This document shows, piece after piece, positions 34,750 to 43,359 of a stretch of DNA of 64,000 bases. The stretch comes from Polaribacter sp. (GTDB lineage Bacteria; Bacteroidota; Bacteroidia; Flavobacteriales; Flavobacteriaceae), in the NCBI GenBank assembly GCA_029250685.1, contig JAQXEU010000009.1, positions 111,405 through 175,404 of the forward strand, in the 5' to 3' direction. The notes below the pieces were generated by a model. That model saw only the letters and a list, made by a program, of their open reading frames with translations. It was not told the DNA's origin and made no database searches. Made by a program: the position numbers and the translations under genes. Within the stretch, counting starts at the first letter, position 1, and each line of letters opens with the position of its first letter.

Positions 34750-36087
34750 ATGAACGCAGATAAAAAAGTAGCTTTTTATACGTTAGGTTGTAAATTAAAT
34801 TTTTCTGAAACCTCTACAATCGCACGTAATTTTGTTGACGAAGGTTTTGAACGCGTAGAATTTGATACCAAAGCAGAAGTCTATGTTATCAACACGTGTT
34901 CAGTTACAGACAATGCGGATAAGCGTTTTAAATCGATTGTAAAATCGGCTTTAAAGCAAAACGAAGAAGCTTTTATTATTGGCGTTGGATGTTATGCACA
35001 ACTAAAACCAGAAGAATTAGCAAATGTTGATGGCGTTGATTTGGTGTTGGGCGCAACAGAAAAATTCAATGTGACAAGTTATATCAACGACTTAACAAAA
35101 AACGATATTGGCAAAGTTCATTCCTGTGAAATTGAAGAAGCAGATACCTATGTTGGTGCTTATTCAATTGGTGATAGAACGCGCGCGTTTTTAAAAGTAC
35201 AAGACGGTTGCGATTATAAATGTACGTATTGTACAATTCCGTTGGCACGTGGAATTTCGAGATCTGATACAGTGGAAAATGTATTGCAAAATGCCAAAGA
35301 AATTTCTGAAAGAGGCATCAAAGAAATTGTATTAACTGGAGTAAATATTGGTGATTACGGAAAAGGAGAATTCGGAAATAAAAAACACGAACATACTTTT
35401 TTAGAGTTGGTAAAAGAATTGGATAACGTAGAAGGAATTCACCGTTTAAGAATCTCATCAATCGAGCCAAACTTATTGAAAGATGAAACAATAGACTTTG
35501 TTTCAAAATCGAAAGCTTTTGTTCCGCACTTTCACATTCCGTTACAATCTGGGAGTGATGAATTATTAAAGAAGATGAAACGTCGTTATTTGCGACAAAC
35601 CTATACAGATAGAGTTTCAAAAATTAAAGAAGTAATGCCAAACGCTTGCATTGGTGTTGATGTTATTGTTGGATTTCCTGGAGAAACAGATGAATTATTT
35701 TTAGAAACGTACAACTACTTAAACGAAATGGATATTTCGTATTTACATGTTTTTACGTATTCTGAAAGACCAAATACAGAAGCTGCGCATATGAACGGAG
35801 TTGTTCCTAAAAAAGTGCGCGCAAAGCGTAGTAAAATGTTACGTGGATTGTCTGTAAAAAAACGAAGAGCTTTTTACGAAAGTCAATTAGGAAACACAAC
35901 TAAAGTATTATTTGAAAGCGAAAACAAAGAAGGATATATCAACGGATTTACTGAGAATTATGTAAAAGTAAAATCACCTTGGAATCCAGAATATGTCAAT
36001 ACAATTCACGAAATTACATTAACAACAATTGATGAAGATGGTTTGGTACGATTTGATTTTGTAAACGAAAAAGCAACATTGGTTTAG
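34750..36087 (+). CDS. mtaB: tRNA N6-threonylcarbamoyladenosine C2-methylthiotransferase MtaB
   Basis: MtaB adds a methylthio group to threonylcarbamoyladenosine at position 37 of tRNAs reading ANN codons. The 445-residue protein has the N-terminal UPF0004 cysteines (TLGCKLNFSET, NTCSVTDNAD, VGCYAQ) for one iron-sulfur cluster, the radical SAM motif CDYKCTYC for the other, and a C-terminal TRAM domain (GNTTKVLFESENKEGYINGF...). The TLGCKxN opening separates MtaB from MiaB. It is probably monocistronic and has its own -7 box. Confidence 0.93.
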   Translation: MNADKKVAFYTLGCKLNFSETSTIARNFVDEGFERVEFDTKAEVYVINTCSVTDNADKRFKSIVKSALKQNEEAFIIGVGCYAQLKPEELANVDGVDLVLGATEKFNVTSYINDLTKNDIGKVHSCEIEEADTYVGAYSIGDRTRAFLKVQDGCDYKCTYCTIPLARGISRSDTVENVLQNAKEISERGIKEIVLTGVNIGDYGKGEFGNKKHEHTFLELVKELDNVEGIHRLRISSIEPNLLKDETIDFVSKSKAFVPHFHIPLQSGSDELLKKMKRRYLRQTYTDRVSKIKEVMPNACIGVDVIVGFPGETDELFLETYNYLNEMDISYLHVFTYSERPNTEAAHMNGVVPKKVRAKRSKMLRGLSVKKRRAFYESQLGNTTKVLFESENKEGYINGFTENYVKVKSPWNPEYVNTIHEITLTTIDEDGLVRFDFVNEKATLV

Positions 36088-36124
36088 ATTTCTCCGTCTC
36101 AGTCGAAACGATAAATGGAAAACC

Positions 36125-36195
36125 TTTGTCATTCCCATGAAAATGGGAATCTATAGAAAGTTAGTTTGGATTCCTTCTTATGCAGGAATGACAAA
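36125..36195. repeat. 71-bp REP/MITE-like inverted-repeat element
   Basis: The 11-bp ends TTTGTCATTCC (36125-36135) and GGAATGACAAA (36185-36195) are perfect inverted repeats. Each half also folds into its own hairpin (ATTCCC/GGGAAT at 36131-36150; ATTCCT/AGGAAT at 36170-36189). The layout is like the paired palindromes of bacterial REP elements. It lies in the gap between mtaB and the alpha/beta hydrolase. Only one copy was noticed in this window. Confidence 0.6.
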
Positions 36196-36230
36196 AAAGT
36201 AAAATTAAACAGTAATTAATTCAATTAGAA

Positions 36231-36890
36231 ATGTCTAAAACGCACATTTATTTTGTTCCTGGAATGGCCGCAAACAGCAAAATATATGAGCATATTTCTT
36301 TAGATGAAAACCTTTTTAAATGTCACTTTTTAGAATGGAAAATTCCGACTTCTAAAGACGAATCTATTCAAGATTATGCACAAAGAATGTGCGAAGAAAT
36401 CAAACATGAAAATCCTGTTTTAATTGGTGTTTCTTTTGGTGGAATTATGGTGCAAGAAATGAGCAAGATAATTACTGTCAAGAAAATCATTATTATTTCT
36501 AGTATAAAATCAAATTTAGAACTTCCGAAACGTTTTAAGTTAGCCGCTGCAACAAAAGCGTATAAATTGTTTCCTGCAAAGTTTTTAGAGAATCTAGATT
36601 CGTACATCAACTACTTTTTAGGCGATTATCTATCAAAGAAACTCGAAGCATATCAAAAATACATGTCGGTTAGAAATGCAACCTATTTACATTGGGCAAT
36701 TGACTGCGTTTTACATTGGCAACAAGAACAATCCGAAGAAAAAATTGTGCACATTCATGGCACAAAAGATGAAGTTTTCCCAATAAAACACATCAATAAT
36801 TGTATTGAAATAGAAAATGGCACACACGCCATGATCCTAACAAAGGCTAAAAAAATTACTTCTGCTATTCAGCAAGCATTAATTTGCTAG
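36231..36890 (+). CDS. alpha/beta-hydrolase family protein
   Basis: The 219-residue protein has the nucleophile elbow GVSFGG (in VLIGVSFGGIMVQEM, about residue 62-67) and a possible catalytic His near the C-terminus (GTHAMI). FVPGMAANSKIYEHI at the start is the strand-1/oxyanion region. The length and lack of a large lid fit a small esterase or thioesterase. It overlaps the open frame upstream of the lytic transglycosylase gene but not its chosen start. Substrate is unknown. Confidence 0.82.
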   Translation: MSKTHIYFVPGMAANSKIYEHISLDENLFKCHFLEWKIPTSKDESIQDYAQRMCEEIKHENPVLIGVSFGGIMVQEMSKIITVKKIIIISSIKSNLELPKRFKLAAATKAYKLFPAKFLENLDSYINYFLGDYLSKKLEAYQKYMSVRNATYLHWAIDCVLHWQQEQSEEKIVHIHGTKDEVFPIKHINNCIEIENGTHAMILTKAKKITSAIQQALIC

Positions 36891-36913
36891 AGCGTTATGG
36901 TTTTCATACATTT

Positions 36914-37834
36914 ATGAAAAAATATTCTACCATGACAAAATCTACTCGATTTTTATCAATTTTTAGTTTTCTCATTGTAACTGTTGTTTTTATCAATGCG
37001 ATAAGTACAGCGCAAATTCAACCACAAAAGAACACAAGCGACACCTATCAAATTAAAGCCTTAAAATTATCACCAGATTTAAACTTGGCAGGAGAACGTG
37101 TTCCGTTAGAAAAACTAGACATTAGAGAACGTATGGATAGAGAATTGCTGGTAAATACCTATTGGCAATCGAACGGCTTGTTATTATTAAAAAGAGCCAA
37201 TAAATACTTTCCGATTTTAGAACCTTTACTAAAAAAGTATGGTTTGCCAGACGATTTTAAATATTTAGCCGTTGCAGAAAGTGCGTTAATTGACGAAACT
37301 TCTTCTGCAGGAGCTGCTGGAATGTGGCATTTTATGAAAGGAACCGGAAAAGAATACGGATTAGAAATCAACAAAAATGTAGATGAACGCTACAACATCG
37401 AAAAATCTACCAAAGTTGCTGCCGAATATTTAATAAAAGCAAAAGAACGTTTAGGAAGTTGGACATTGGCTGCTGCTGCTTATAATGCAGGAAATTACGG
37501 TATTGCCAGACGATTAGAAACACAACAAGTAACGAGTTACTACGATGCATTATTTCCAGACGAAACTGAGCGTTATGTATTTAGAATTATCGCGTTAAAA
37601 GAAGTATTATCGAAGCCAAAAGCATACGGTTTTATCTTTGACCAAAGCGATTTATATACCTTATCAAAAACCAAAATAGTAAAAGTAGACACGGTTATTA
37701 CAAACATTGCCAACTTTGCTATAAAATTTGGCACCAACTACAAAGAATTAAAGCTGCACAATCCTTGGTTGCGAGAAAACAAACTAAATAATGCTTCTCG
37801 TAAAATGTATGAGATTAAGATTCCTGTGAAGTAA
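36914..37834 (+). CDS. lytic murein transglycosylase (SLT domain)
   Basis: The 306-residue protein starts at the ATG at 36914 (an in-frame TTG at 36884 lies inside the hydrolase gene). It has a signal or anchor segment (FLSIFSFLIVTVVFINAIS) and an SLT/goose-lysozyme domain: FKYLAVAESAL with the catalytic Glu, SSAGAAGMWHFMKGTGKEYGL, and AAAAYNAGNYGIARRL. The last 60 residues have LysM-like spacing (KFGTNYKELKLHNPWL). It cleaves peptidoglycan glycan strands with formation of anhydro-muramyl ends. Related to MltD, but short. Confidence 0.9.
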   Translation: MKKYSTMTKSTRFLSIFSFLIVTVVFINAISTAQIQPQKNTSDTYQIKALKLSPDLNLAGERVPLEKLDIRERMDRELLVNTYWQSNGLLLLKRANKYFPILEPLLKKYGLPDDFKYLAVAESALIDETSSAGAAGMWHFMKGTGKEYGLEINKNVDERYNIEKSTKVAAEYLIKAKERLGSWTLAAAAYNAGNYGIARRLETQQVTSYYDALFPDETERYVFRIIALKEVLSKPKAYGFIFDQSDLYTLSKTKIVKVDTVITNIANFAIKFGTNYKELKLHNPWLRENKLNNASRKMYEIKIPVK

Positions 37835-37847
37835 AATTTTAGTTTTG

Positions 37848-38039
37848 TTACAATACCTCTTTCACTCTCCCAACAATACCAGAAGTTAATTGCACTTTAA
37901 TTCCGTGCGGATGATTTGGTGAGTTTGTTAAAATTCTTTTTACAATTCCTTCAGTCAGTTCACCACTTCGTTGATGGTGTTTTTGTCCCACAGCTACTTC
38001 TCCTCCAATATTTATGTTTGCCCTTTTTGTTCCGCTCAT
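37848..38039 (-). CDS. YwbE family protein
   Basis: The 63-residue protein has the complete YwbE pattern: RANINIGGEVAVGQKHHQRSGELTEGIVKRILTNS followed by HPHGIKVQLTSGIVGRV. The family is small, widespread and of unknown function, probably a beta-barrel of SH3 type. The start shares one base with the end of the nitronate monooxygenase gene, so the genes are translationally coupled. It converges with the transglycosylase gene. Confidence 0.88.
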   Translation of the reverse strand: MSGTKRANINIGGEVAVGQKHHQRSGELTEGIVKRILTNSPNHPHGIKVQLTSGIVGRVKEVL

Positions 38040-38971
38040 TAGAATTGTTTTTTTACAGCGTTAAATTCCGTCATCATTTCGTCAACAACTTCTTTTGCTG
38101 ATTTTATTTCGTGAATCAATCCAGCAACTTGTCCAATTTCTAGTTCGCCATTTTCTAAATCGCCTTCAAACATTCCTTTTTTCGCTCTTGCTCTTCCTAA
38201 TAATTCTTTGATTTGCTCTAACGTCGGGTTTTGTCTGTACAATTCTTGTACTTGCAGATAGAACTTGTTTTTTACCAAACGAACTGGCGCTAATTCTTTT
38301 AACGTTAATTGCGTATCACCATCTTTTACATTGACAATGGTTTCTTTAAAATTTGTGTGCGCAGAAGATTCTTTGGTTGCCGCAAATCTACTACCAACTT
38401 GTACGCCGTTTGCTCCTAAAACCATTGCGGCTAACATTCCACGTCCAGAACCAATTCCGCCAGCAGCAATCACAGGGATTTTTAGTTGTTCTTTTACCAT
38501 CGGAATTAAGGTAAACGTAGTGGTTTCTTCACGACCGTTATGTCCGCCAGCTTCAAAACCTTCACAAACTACAGCATCAACTCCTGCTGCTTCAGCTTTC
38601 AGTGCAAACTTTACAGAACTGACAACATGCACAACGGTAATTCCTTTTTCTTTTAAAAAAGCCGTCCATGTTTTTGGATTTCCTGCAGAAGTAAACACAA
38701 TTTTTACGCCTTCTTCTAAAATGATATCCATAATTTTTTCAATATCTGGGTACAACATTGGTACGTTTACACCAAATGGTTTATTGGTTGCTTTTTTACA
38801 TTTCTGAATATGTTCTCTCAACACATCTGGATACATAGATCCAGCACCAATTAAACCTAAACCGCCAGCATTAGAAACTGCAGATGCTAATTTATACCCA
38901 GAAACCCAAATCATGCCTCCTTGAACAATTGGGTGTTTTATATTGAATAGTTGTGTGATGTTGTTTGCCAT
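38039..38971 (-). CDS. nitronate monooxygenase (NPD family flavoprotein)
   Basis: The 310-residue TIM-barrel flavoprotein has HPIVQGGMIWVSGYKLASAVSNAGGLGLIGAGSM at the start, the AVVCEGFEAGGHNG motif (with the conserved His) and AAGGIGSGRGMLAAMVLGANGVQVGSRF for FMN. Nitronate monooxygenases oxidise nitronates such as propionate 3-nitronate; FabK-type enoyl reductases share the fold and cannot be fully excluded. It is coupled to ywbE downstream and to the subtilase upstream, each by a shared base. Confidence 0.85.
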   Translation of the reverse strand: MANNITQLFNIKHPIVQGGMIWVSGYKLASAVSNAGGLGLIGAGSMYPDVLREHIQKCKKATNKPFGVNVPMLYPDIEKIMDIILEEGVKIVFTSAGNPKTWTAFLKEKGITVVHVVSSVKFALKAEAAGVDAVVCEGFEAGGHNGREETTTFTLIPMVKEQLKIPVIAAGGIGSGRGMLAAMVLGANGVQVGSRFAATKESSAHTNFKETIVNVKDGDTQLTLKELAPVRLVKNKFYLQVQELYRQNPTLEQIKELLGRARAKKGMFEGDLENGELEIGQVAGLIHEIKSAKEVVDEMMTEFNAVKKQF

Positions 38972-40623
38972 TATTTCTTTATCAATTTTATTGTTTTCTG
39001 TTGTGTTTCATTCATAATTTTAAGAATGTAAATTCCGGTGTTTAATTCTGAAACATCGATTGTTTTACTTTTCAAGTTTTTCTCTTCGTATACTTTTTTA
39101 CCGATTACATTAAAAATTTGAATGCTTAAACTACTTAAATTATTTCTAGTAGTTTTCAATGTAAATGTAGACGAAATCGGATTTGGGTACACAGAAATCC
39201 CTTTTATAAACTCTTGTTCAGTAACATTTAAAACATTGCCATAAGCCGTTTCAAAATTAGGAAGTCCATAACCATATTGTTCATGCGGATTGTTAAATTT
39301 ATCACCAGTTTCTCTAATTCGTTGCATGATTTGTGTATTTGTTAAATTCGGAAAAGCTTGCCAAAAACACGCAACTAGTCCTGACATAATTGGTGATGCA
39401 TAAGAAGTTCCACTTCCAGTTCTCATAGCATTTGTAATTGGATCAATAACATAAGTATTCCAACCATGTGCCAAAGCATCAGGCTTAATCTTTCCATTTG
39501 CAGTAGGTCCATAAGAACTAAAACCAGCAATTAACTTTGATGAATTTACCGCACCAATTGTAAATACTGTTTCAACGTCTGCAGGAGCATTCATATATTT
39601 ATAAGGGTCATTTCCTTCGTTTCCTGCTGAAGTAACTACAATCATACCTTTTAAAACCGCTTCTTTGGCTCCTCTTGATATAAATGTAGTAACACCGTTC
39701 ATATCTGAATAACTATAATTGTATTTGGTTTCATCAAAAAAAACAGAGTAGCCTAAAGATGTATTGATTACATCAACACCTAAACTGTCTGATCTTTCCG
39801 CGGCTTCAACCCACAAACTTTCTTCGAGAGGAACTTCATTTACAGTATCTTCTGTAATAAATAAATAGAAAGAAGCGTCAGGTGCAGAACCAACAAATTG
39901 ACCATCTATATAACCAGCAATAGTAGACAATACTTTTGTTCCATGCGTATTTATCAAGTTTACGCCACTAAATTCTTGTACGTAAAAATTAGAATTCCGT
40001 TTCACAAAATCATACCCACCCAAAATCTGATTATTATCTCTAATCCTTTGAAATGCATCCATAGTATCTACGTTTGGAAAACCACCGTCTATAACAGCAA
40101 TGTGCATACCAGAACCTGAATATCCCTGTTGATGAAGATACTCACCTTTATTTATAGTAATCTGACTAGTTGCATTTCCGTAATTAAAATCAGTGGTGGC
40201 TTCTGCAAACTTATTTCGTTTTGTAATGGCATTTGATTTTGGCAATTTTTTACCGCTTGCATTTAAGGAGTTATCTGCAAACTCTATACTTTGTATAAAC
40301 GTAAACGTATTTTTTAAACTATTGACTTTTGCTTTTGTTCCTTGAACATGAATTGCATTTAGCCATTTTGATTTTGCTAAAACTGTAATTTCAGAAGTGC
40401 TTTTAATCTGATTATAATAGGTAGCTTCAACAGGAACATCCTTTATATCTAATGCAATATTTTGACGTGTTCTTCTATCAAGAGAACGCTGCGATAACAT
40501 ATTTAAAGGTGTTGCTAAAAATGTGGCTGAATTCGGTTTATCTTTCAAATACACCCAAGCATCTTCTTGAGAAAATAGTTGTAAAGAAATAAAAAAAACG
40601 AATAGGGGAAATAGTTTTTTCAT
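38971..40623 (-). CDS. secreted S8 (subtilisin-like) serine peptidase with type IX sorting domain
   Basis: The 550-residue protein has a signal peptide (MKKLFPLFVFFISLQLFSQ), a propeptide-like region, and the S8 catalytic triad: Asp in IAVIDGGFPNVD, His in INTHGTKVLSTIAG, Ser in GSGTSYASPIMSGLVAC. The last 75 residues are a type IX C-terminal domain: ISVYPNPISSTFTLKT to GIYILKIMNETQQKTIKLIKK. It should therefore cross the outer membrane by the type IX system (see porQ) and be attached or released at the surface. It is coupled to the nitronate monooxygenase gene, which is surprising for a secreted enzyme. Confidence 0.93.
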   Translation of the reverse strand: MKKLFPLFVFFISLQLFSQEDAWVYLKDKPNSATFLATPLNMLSQRSLDRRTRQNIALDIKDVPVEATYYNQIKSTSEITVLAKSKWLNAIHVQGTKAKVNSLKNTFTFIQSIEFADNSLNASGKKLPKSNAITKRNKFAEATTDFNYGNATSQITINKGEYLHQQGYSGSGMHIAVIDGGFPNVDTMDAFQRIRDNNQILGGYDFVKRNSNFYVQEFSGVNLINTHGTKVLSTIAGYIDGQFVGSAPDASFYLFITEDTVNEVPLEESLWVEAAERSDSLGVDVINTSLGYSVFFDETKYNYSYSDMNGVTTFISRGAKEAVLKGMIVVTSAGNEGNDPYKYMNAPADVETVFTIGAVNSSKLIAGFSSYGPTANGKIKPDALAHGWNTYVIDPITNAMRTGSGTSYASPIMSGLVACFWQAFPNLTNTQIMQRIRETGDKFNNPHEQYGYGLPNFETAYGNVLNVTEQEFIKGISVYPNPISSTFTLKTTRNNLSSLSIQIFNVIGKKVYEEKNLKSKTIDVSELNTGIYILKIMNETQQKTIKLIKK

Positions 40624-40679
40624 CGACTTTTATTTATATGTCGAAAATACTACTTTTTAAAGTTTAAATAAAATACTGC

Positions 40680-41867
40680 TTAAGAAATTACTCCAGAACC
40701 TAATAATTCTTCATTCTGATACCAAGCAACAAATTGTCCTTCTGTTATGGCAGATTGTTTGTTTTCAAATGCTACAAACAAACCTTTTTCTACTTTGTGT
40801 AACGTTGCTTTTTCTAAGTTTTGACGGTAACGAATTCTTGCTTTAACCTCTAAAGATTCTCCAATTTGCAACCTTAAATCTTCACGAATCCAATGCAATT
40901 CTTCATTAGTTACAAATAATACATTTCTATATAATCCTGGATGATTTTTTCCTTCACCTGTATAAATTACATTTTCAATAACATCAGTATCTATAACATA
41001 TAGTGCTTCTTTAGTTCCGCCAACATTTAAACCTTTTCGTTGTCCTTTGGTAAAGTAATGCGCACCTTGATGTTTACCAACTGTTTTTCCGTCTTCTTTG
41101 TTGTAAGAAAACTTAGTCGATAGATATGCTAGCTCTGCTTCTTTGGTTTCAAAAGTTGGAAGTGCTTTTGTGTATTGCTCAAAATCTGTTGGAATGGTTA
41201 CGATAACACCATCTTTGGGTTGCAATTTTTGTTGTAAAAATTCTGGTAATCGAACTTTACCAATAAAACATAAACCTTGAGAATCTTTTTTATCCGCAGT
41301 AATTAAATCTGCTTCTTTTGCAATTTCTCTAACTTCTGGCTTTGTTAGTTCGCCAATTGGGAATAATGCTTTTGCTAATTGTTTTTGTGATAATTGACAT
41401 AAAAAATACGATTGATCTTTATTAACATCTTTTCCTGCCAATAATTTATAAACCGGTTTTCCTTCGACAACTTCTTCGCCTTTTCTACAATAATGACCTG
41501 TTGCAACATAATCTGCACCTAATTTTAGTGCGATGTCCATAAAGACATCAAACTTAATTTCTCGGTTACATAAAACATCTGGATTTGGCGTTCTTCCTTT
41601 GCTATATTCATCAAACATATAATCTACAATACGCTCTTTGTATTGCTCGCTTAAATCTACAACTTGAAAAGGAATTCCTAATTTATCAGCAACAATCATA
41701 GCATCGTTACTGTCTTCTAACCATGGACATTCGTTAGAAATAGTTACAGAATCATCGTGCCAGTTTTTCATAAACAAACCGATGACTTCATAACCCTGTT
41801 CTTTTAACAAATGCGCCGTTACACTAGAATCTACACCACCAGAAAGACCAACAATTACTCGTTTCAT
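40680..41867 (-). CDS. mnmA: tRNA-specific 2-thiouridylase MnmA
   Basis: MnmA makes 2-thiouridine at the wobble position of tRNA-Lys, Glu and Gln. The 395-residue protein has the PP-loop SGGVDSS (residues about 9-15), the catalytic Cys in [13 protein letters not shown] and the second one in SQGLCFIG, and C-terminal beta domains with [12 protein letters not shown]. Length is slightly above average because of an insertion near residues 230-250. It has a -7 box 20 bases upstream. Confidence 0.95.
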   Translation of the reverse strand: MKRVIVGLSGGVDSSVTAHLLKEQGYEVIGLFMKNWHDDSVTISNECPWLEDSNDAMIVADKLGIPFQVVDLSEQYKERIVDYMFDEYSKGRTPNPDVLCNREIKFDVFMDIALKLGADYVATGHYCRKGEEVVEGKPVYKLLAGKDVNKDQSYFLCQLSQKQLAKALFPIGELTKPEVREIAKEADLITADKKDSQGLCFIGKVRLPEFLQQKLQPKDGVIVTIPTDFEQYTKALPTFETKEAELAYLSTKFSYNKEDGKTVGKHQGAHYFTKGQRKGLNVGGTKEALYVIDTDVIENVIYTGEGKNHPGLYRNVLFVTNEELHWIREDLRLQIGESLEVKARIRYRQNLEKATLHKVEKGLFVAFENKQSAITEGQFVAWYQNEELLGSGVIS

Positions 41868-41887
41868 TATTTTGATAAAATTGACTG

Positions 41888-41895
41888 CAAAGATA
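41888..41895 (-). promoter_or_regulatory. -7 box (TATCTTTG) of mnmA
   Basis: TATCTTTG on the minus strand lies 20 bases before the start codon of mnmA. No clear -33 element was seen. Confidence 0.5.
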
Positions 41896-41954
41896 CAAAT
41901 GAATTGGGATATAAAAGCATCGAATTCATCAATGTATTGATAACAAAAAGTTAT

Positions 41955-42677
41955 TTAGTTTTTTTGTTTAATTTGATTTTCACGAAGTTCTCTTTGTTTC
42001 TTTTCATCTATCATTTCGCCATCTAAATAAAATTCCCACTTACCAATTCGCTTTCCGTTTTTATAAATTCCGCGTTCTTTTAAATTACCGCTTAATTCAT
42101 AATATTTAGCCATTCCGTTTGCTAAACCGTTTTCGTAGAGAACCTCTTCGATTAGAACTTCTTTATCAGAGTATTTTTTAGAAAGACCATGTAAAACGCC
42201 ATTTTTGTATTCAGAAACTTCAGCTTTATTTCCGTTATTTTTAAAATAGATGGTTACTTTTCCTTCTAACTTTCCATCAACATAAACTTCTTCAGAAAAA
42301 ACAGTACCTTTTTTATATAAATATTTCCATTTACCAACTCGGTTTTTACCTTTAAAAGTTCCGGTTACCCTGGTTTTACCGTTGTCATATAAATAGGTGA
42401 CTTTTACCAAATCAGAACCTTTAGCAAAAACTTTTATAGCTTCTGGATGAGTAGAATATTTGATGTTATAAAACTTAAAAGTCCCTACTTCTTTTCCGTT
42501 TTCAAACTGCCCAACATACTTTATCCTTTTATTTAATTTATAATATTTCTTCCAAGGACCAGTTCGTTTTTTATTTTCGTCAAACTGATTGTATTTTTGT
42601 GCAACAGCATCATTTCCGTTTAAAAAAAATGTAAAAAGAATGCAAACAAAAAATAGTCTTTTTATATTTATCATCAT
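41955..42677 (-). CDS. exported MORN-repeat (YwqK-like) protein
   Basis: The 240-residue protein has a signal peptide (LFFVCILFTFFLNGNDAVAQ) and about seven repeats of the type G.WK.Y...G......Y.NG, for example RVGKWKYLYKKGTVFSEEVY and RIGKWEFYLDGEMIDEKK. These are MORN variants, the basis of the YwqK 'antitoxin' label. No toxin partner lies next to it, so a toxin-antitoxin role is not supported; a periplasmic or surface protein is more likely. It diverges from the HEAT-like gene. Confidence 0.8.
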   Translation of the reverse strand: MMINIKRLFFVCILFTFFLNGNDAVAQKYNQFDENKKRTGPWKKYYKLNKRIKYVGQFENGKEVGTFKFYNIKYSTHPEAIKVFAKGSDLVKVTYLYDNGKTRVTGTFKGKNRVGKWKYLYKKGTVFSEEVYVDGKLEGKVTIYFKNNGNKAEVSEYKNGVLHGLSKKYSDKEVLIEEVLYENGLANGMAKYYELSGNLKERGIYKNGKRIGKWEFYLDGEMIDEKKQRELRENQIKQKN

Positions 42678-42692
42678 CTAATAATTATCTAG

Positions 42693-42700
42693 CAAAGATA
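42693..42700 (-). promoter_or_regulatory. -7 box (TATCTTTG) of the MORN-repeat gene
   Basis: TATCTTTG on the minus strand lies 15 bases before the start codon at 42677, in the 39-base gap between divergent genes. Confidence 0.5.
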
Positions 42701-42716
42701 CGTAACAAAGCATCAT

Positions 42717-43298
42717 ATGAGTAAAGATTTTTTGATTTCCACATTGCAATCCATGGAAAATCCTAAAAGAGAAAACAGAGATAAGGTAGCAAATATTGTA
42801 CGTAACAATAAAGATTTGTTCAAACATTTGGTTTCTGTCACTTTTATGGTGGATGACAAAATCTCTATAAAAGCAGCCTGGATCTTAGAATGGATTTGCA
42901 CACATGATAATTTAAACTGCATGTTGCCGCATTTAGATGAATTTACAAAAAATATTTCCAGAGTTCATTTTGATAGCGCAACAAGACCTTGCGCAAAAAT
43001 TTGTGAACACTTAGCGCACGCTTATACTTCTAAAAAGGAAAACAAATTTCAAAAGGCATTAACTACAAAGCATATTGACACCATTATAGAAACGGGTTTT
43101 GATTGGTTAATTACACCACAAAAAATTGCCGTTAGAGCTTATACAATGAATGCATTGTATTTATTTGGATTGCAAAAAGATTGGGTACATCCTGAGTTAG
43201 AATATTTAATATCCTCTAAAATCATAAAAGAAAGCAAAGGTTGTAAAGCTAGAGGAACTTTCATTTTAGCCTTGATAAAAAAGCATCAAAAAATCTAA
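42717..43298 (+). CDS. HEAT-like helical protein next to purB
   Basis: This 193-residue protein seems all-helical and has HEAT/ARM-like helix pairs, for example KISIKAAWILEWICTHDNL and QKIAVRAYTMNALYLFGLQ. No catalytic motif was recognised. The family sits directly before purB in Flavobacteriaceae and is sometimes labelled adenylosuccinate lyase by proximity, without sequence support. It lies 61 bases before the purB start. A protein-interaction role is inferred from the fold only. Confidence 0.7.
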   Translation: MSKDFLISTLQSMENPKRENRDKVANIVRNNKDLFKHLVSVTFMVDDKISIKAAWILEWICTHDNLNCMLPHLDEFTKNISRVHFDSATRPCAKICEHLAHAYTSKKENKFQKALTTKHIDTIIETGFDWLITPQKIAVRAYTMNALYLFGLQKDWVHPELEYLISSKIIKESKGCKARGTFILALIKKHQKI

Positions 43299-43329
43299 AA
43301 TTTACACTATAAAAGTTTCTTTAAATCTG

Positions 43330-43337
43330 TATTTTTG
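43330..43337 (+). promoter_or_regulatory. -7 box (TATTTTTG) of purB
   Basis: TATTTTTG lies 22 bases before the purB start codon. The upstream -33 element is weak. Confidence 0.55.
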
Positions 43338-43359
43338 CCAAACAACATAACACTAAGAA

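Noticed and set aside
38265..38807. Plus-strand ORF of 180 codons inside the nitronate monooxygenase gene
   Set aside because: The flavin and substrate motifs are on the other strand; this Ser/Pro/Thr-rich frame is an antisense artefact.
41955..42677. Possible toxin-antitoxin system (YwqK 'antitoxin' label)
   Set aside because: No toxin gene is adjacent and the protein has a signal peptide, so a cytoplasmic antitoxin role is not supported.
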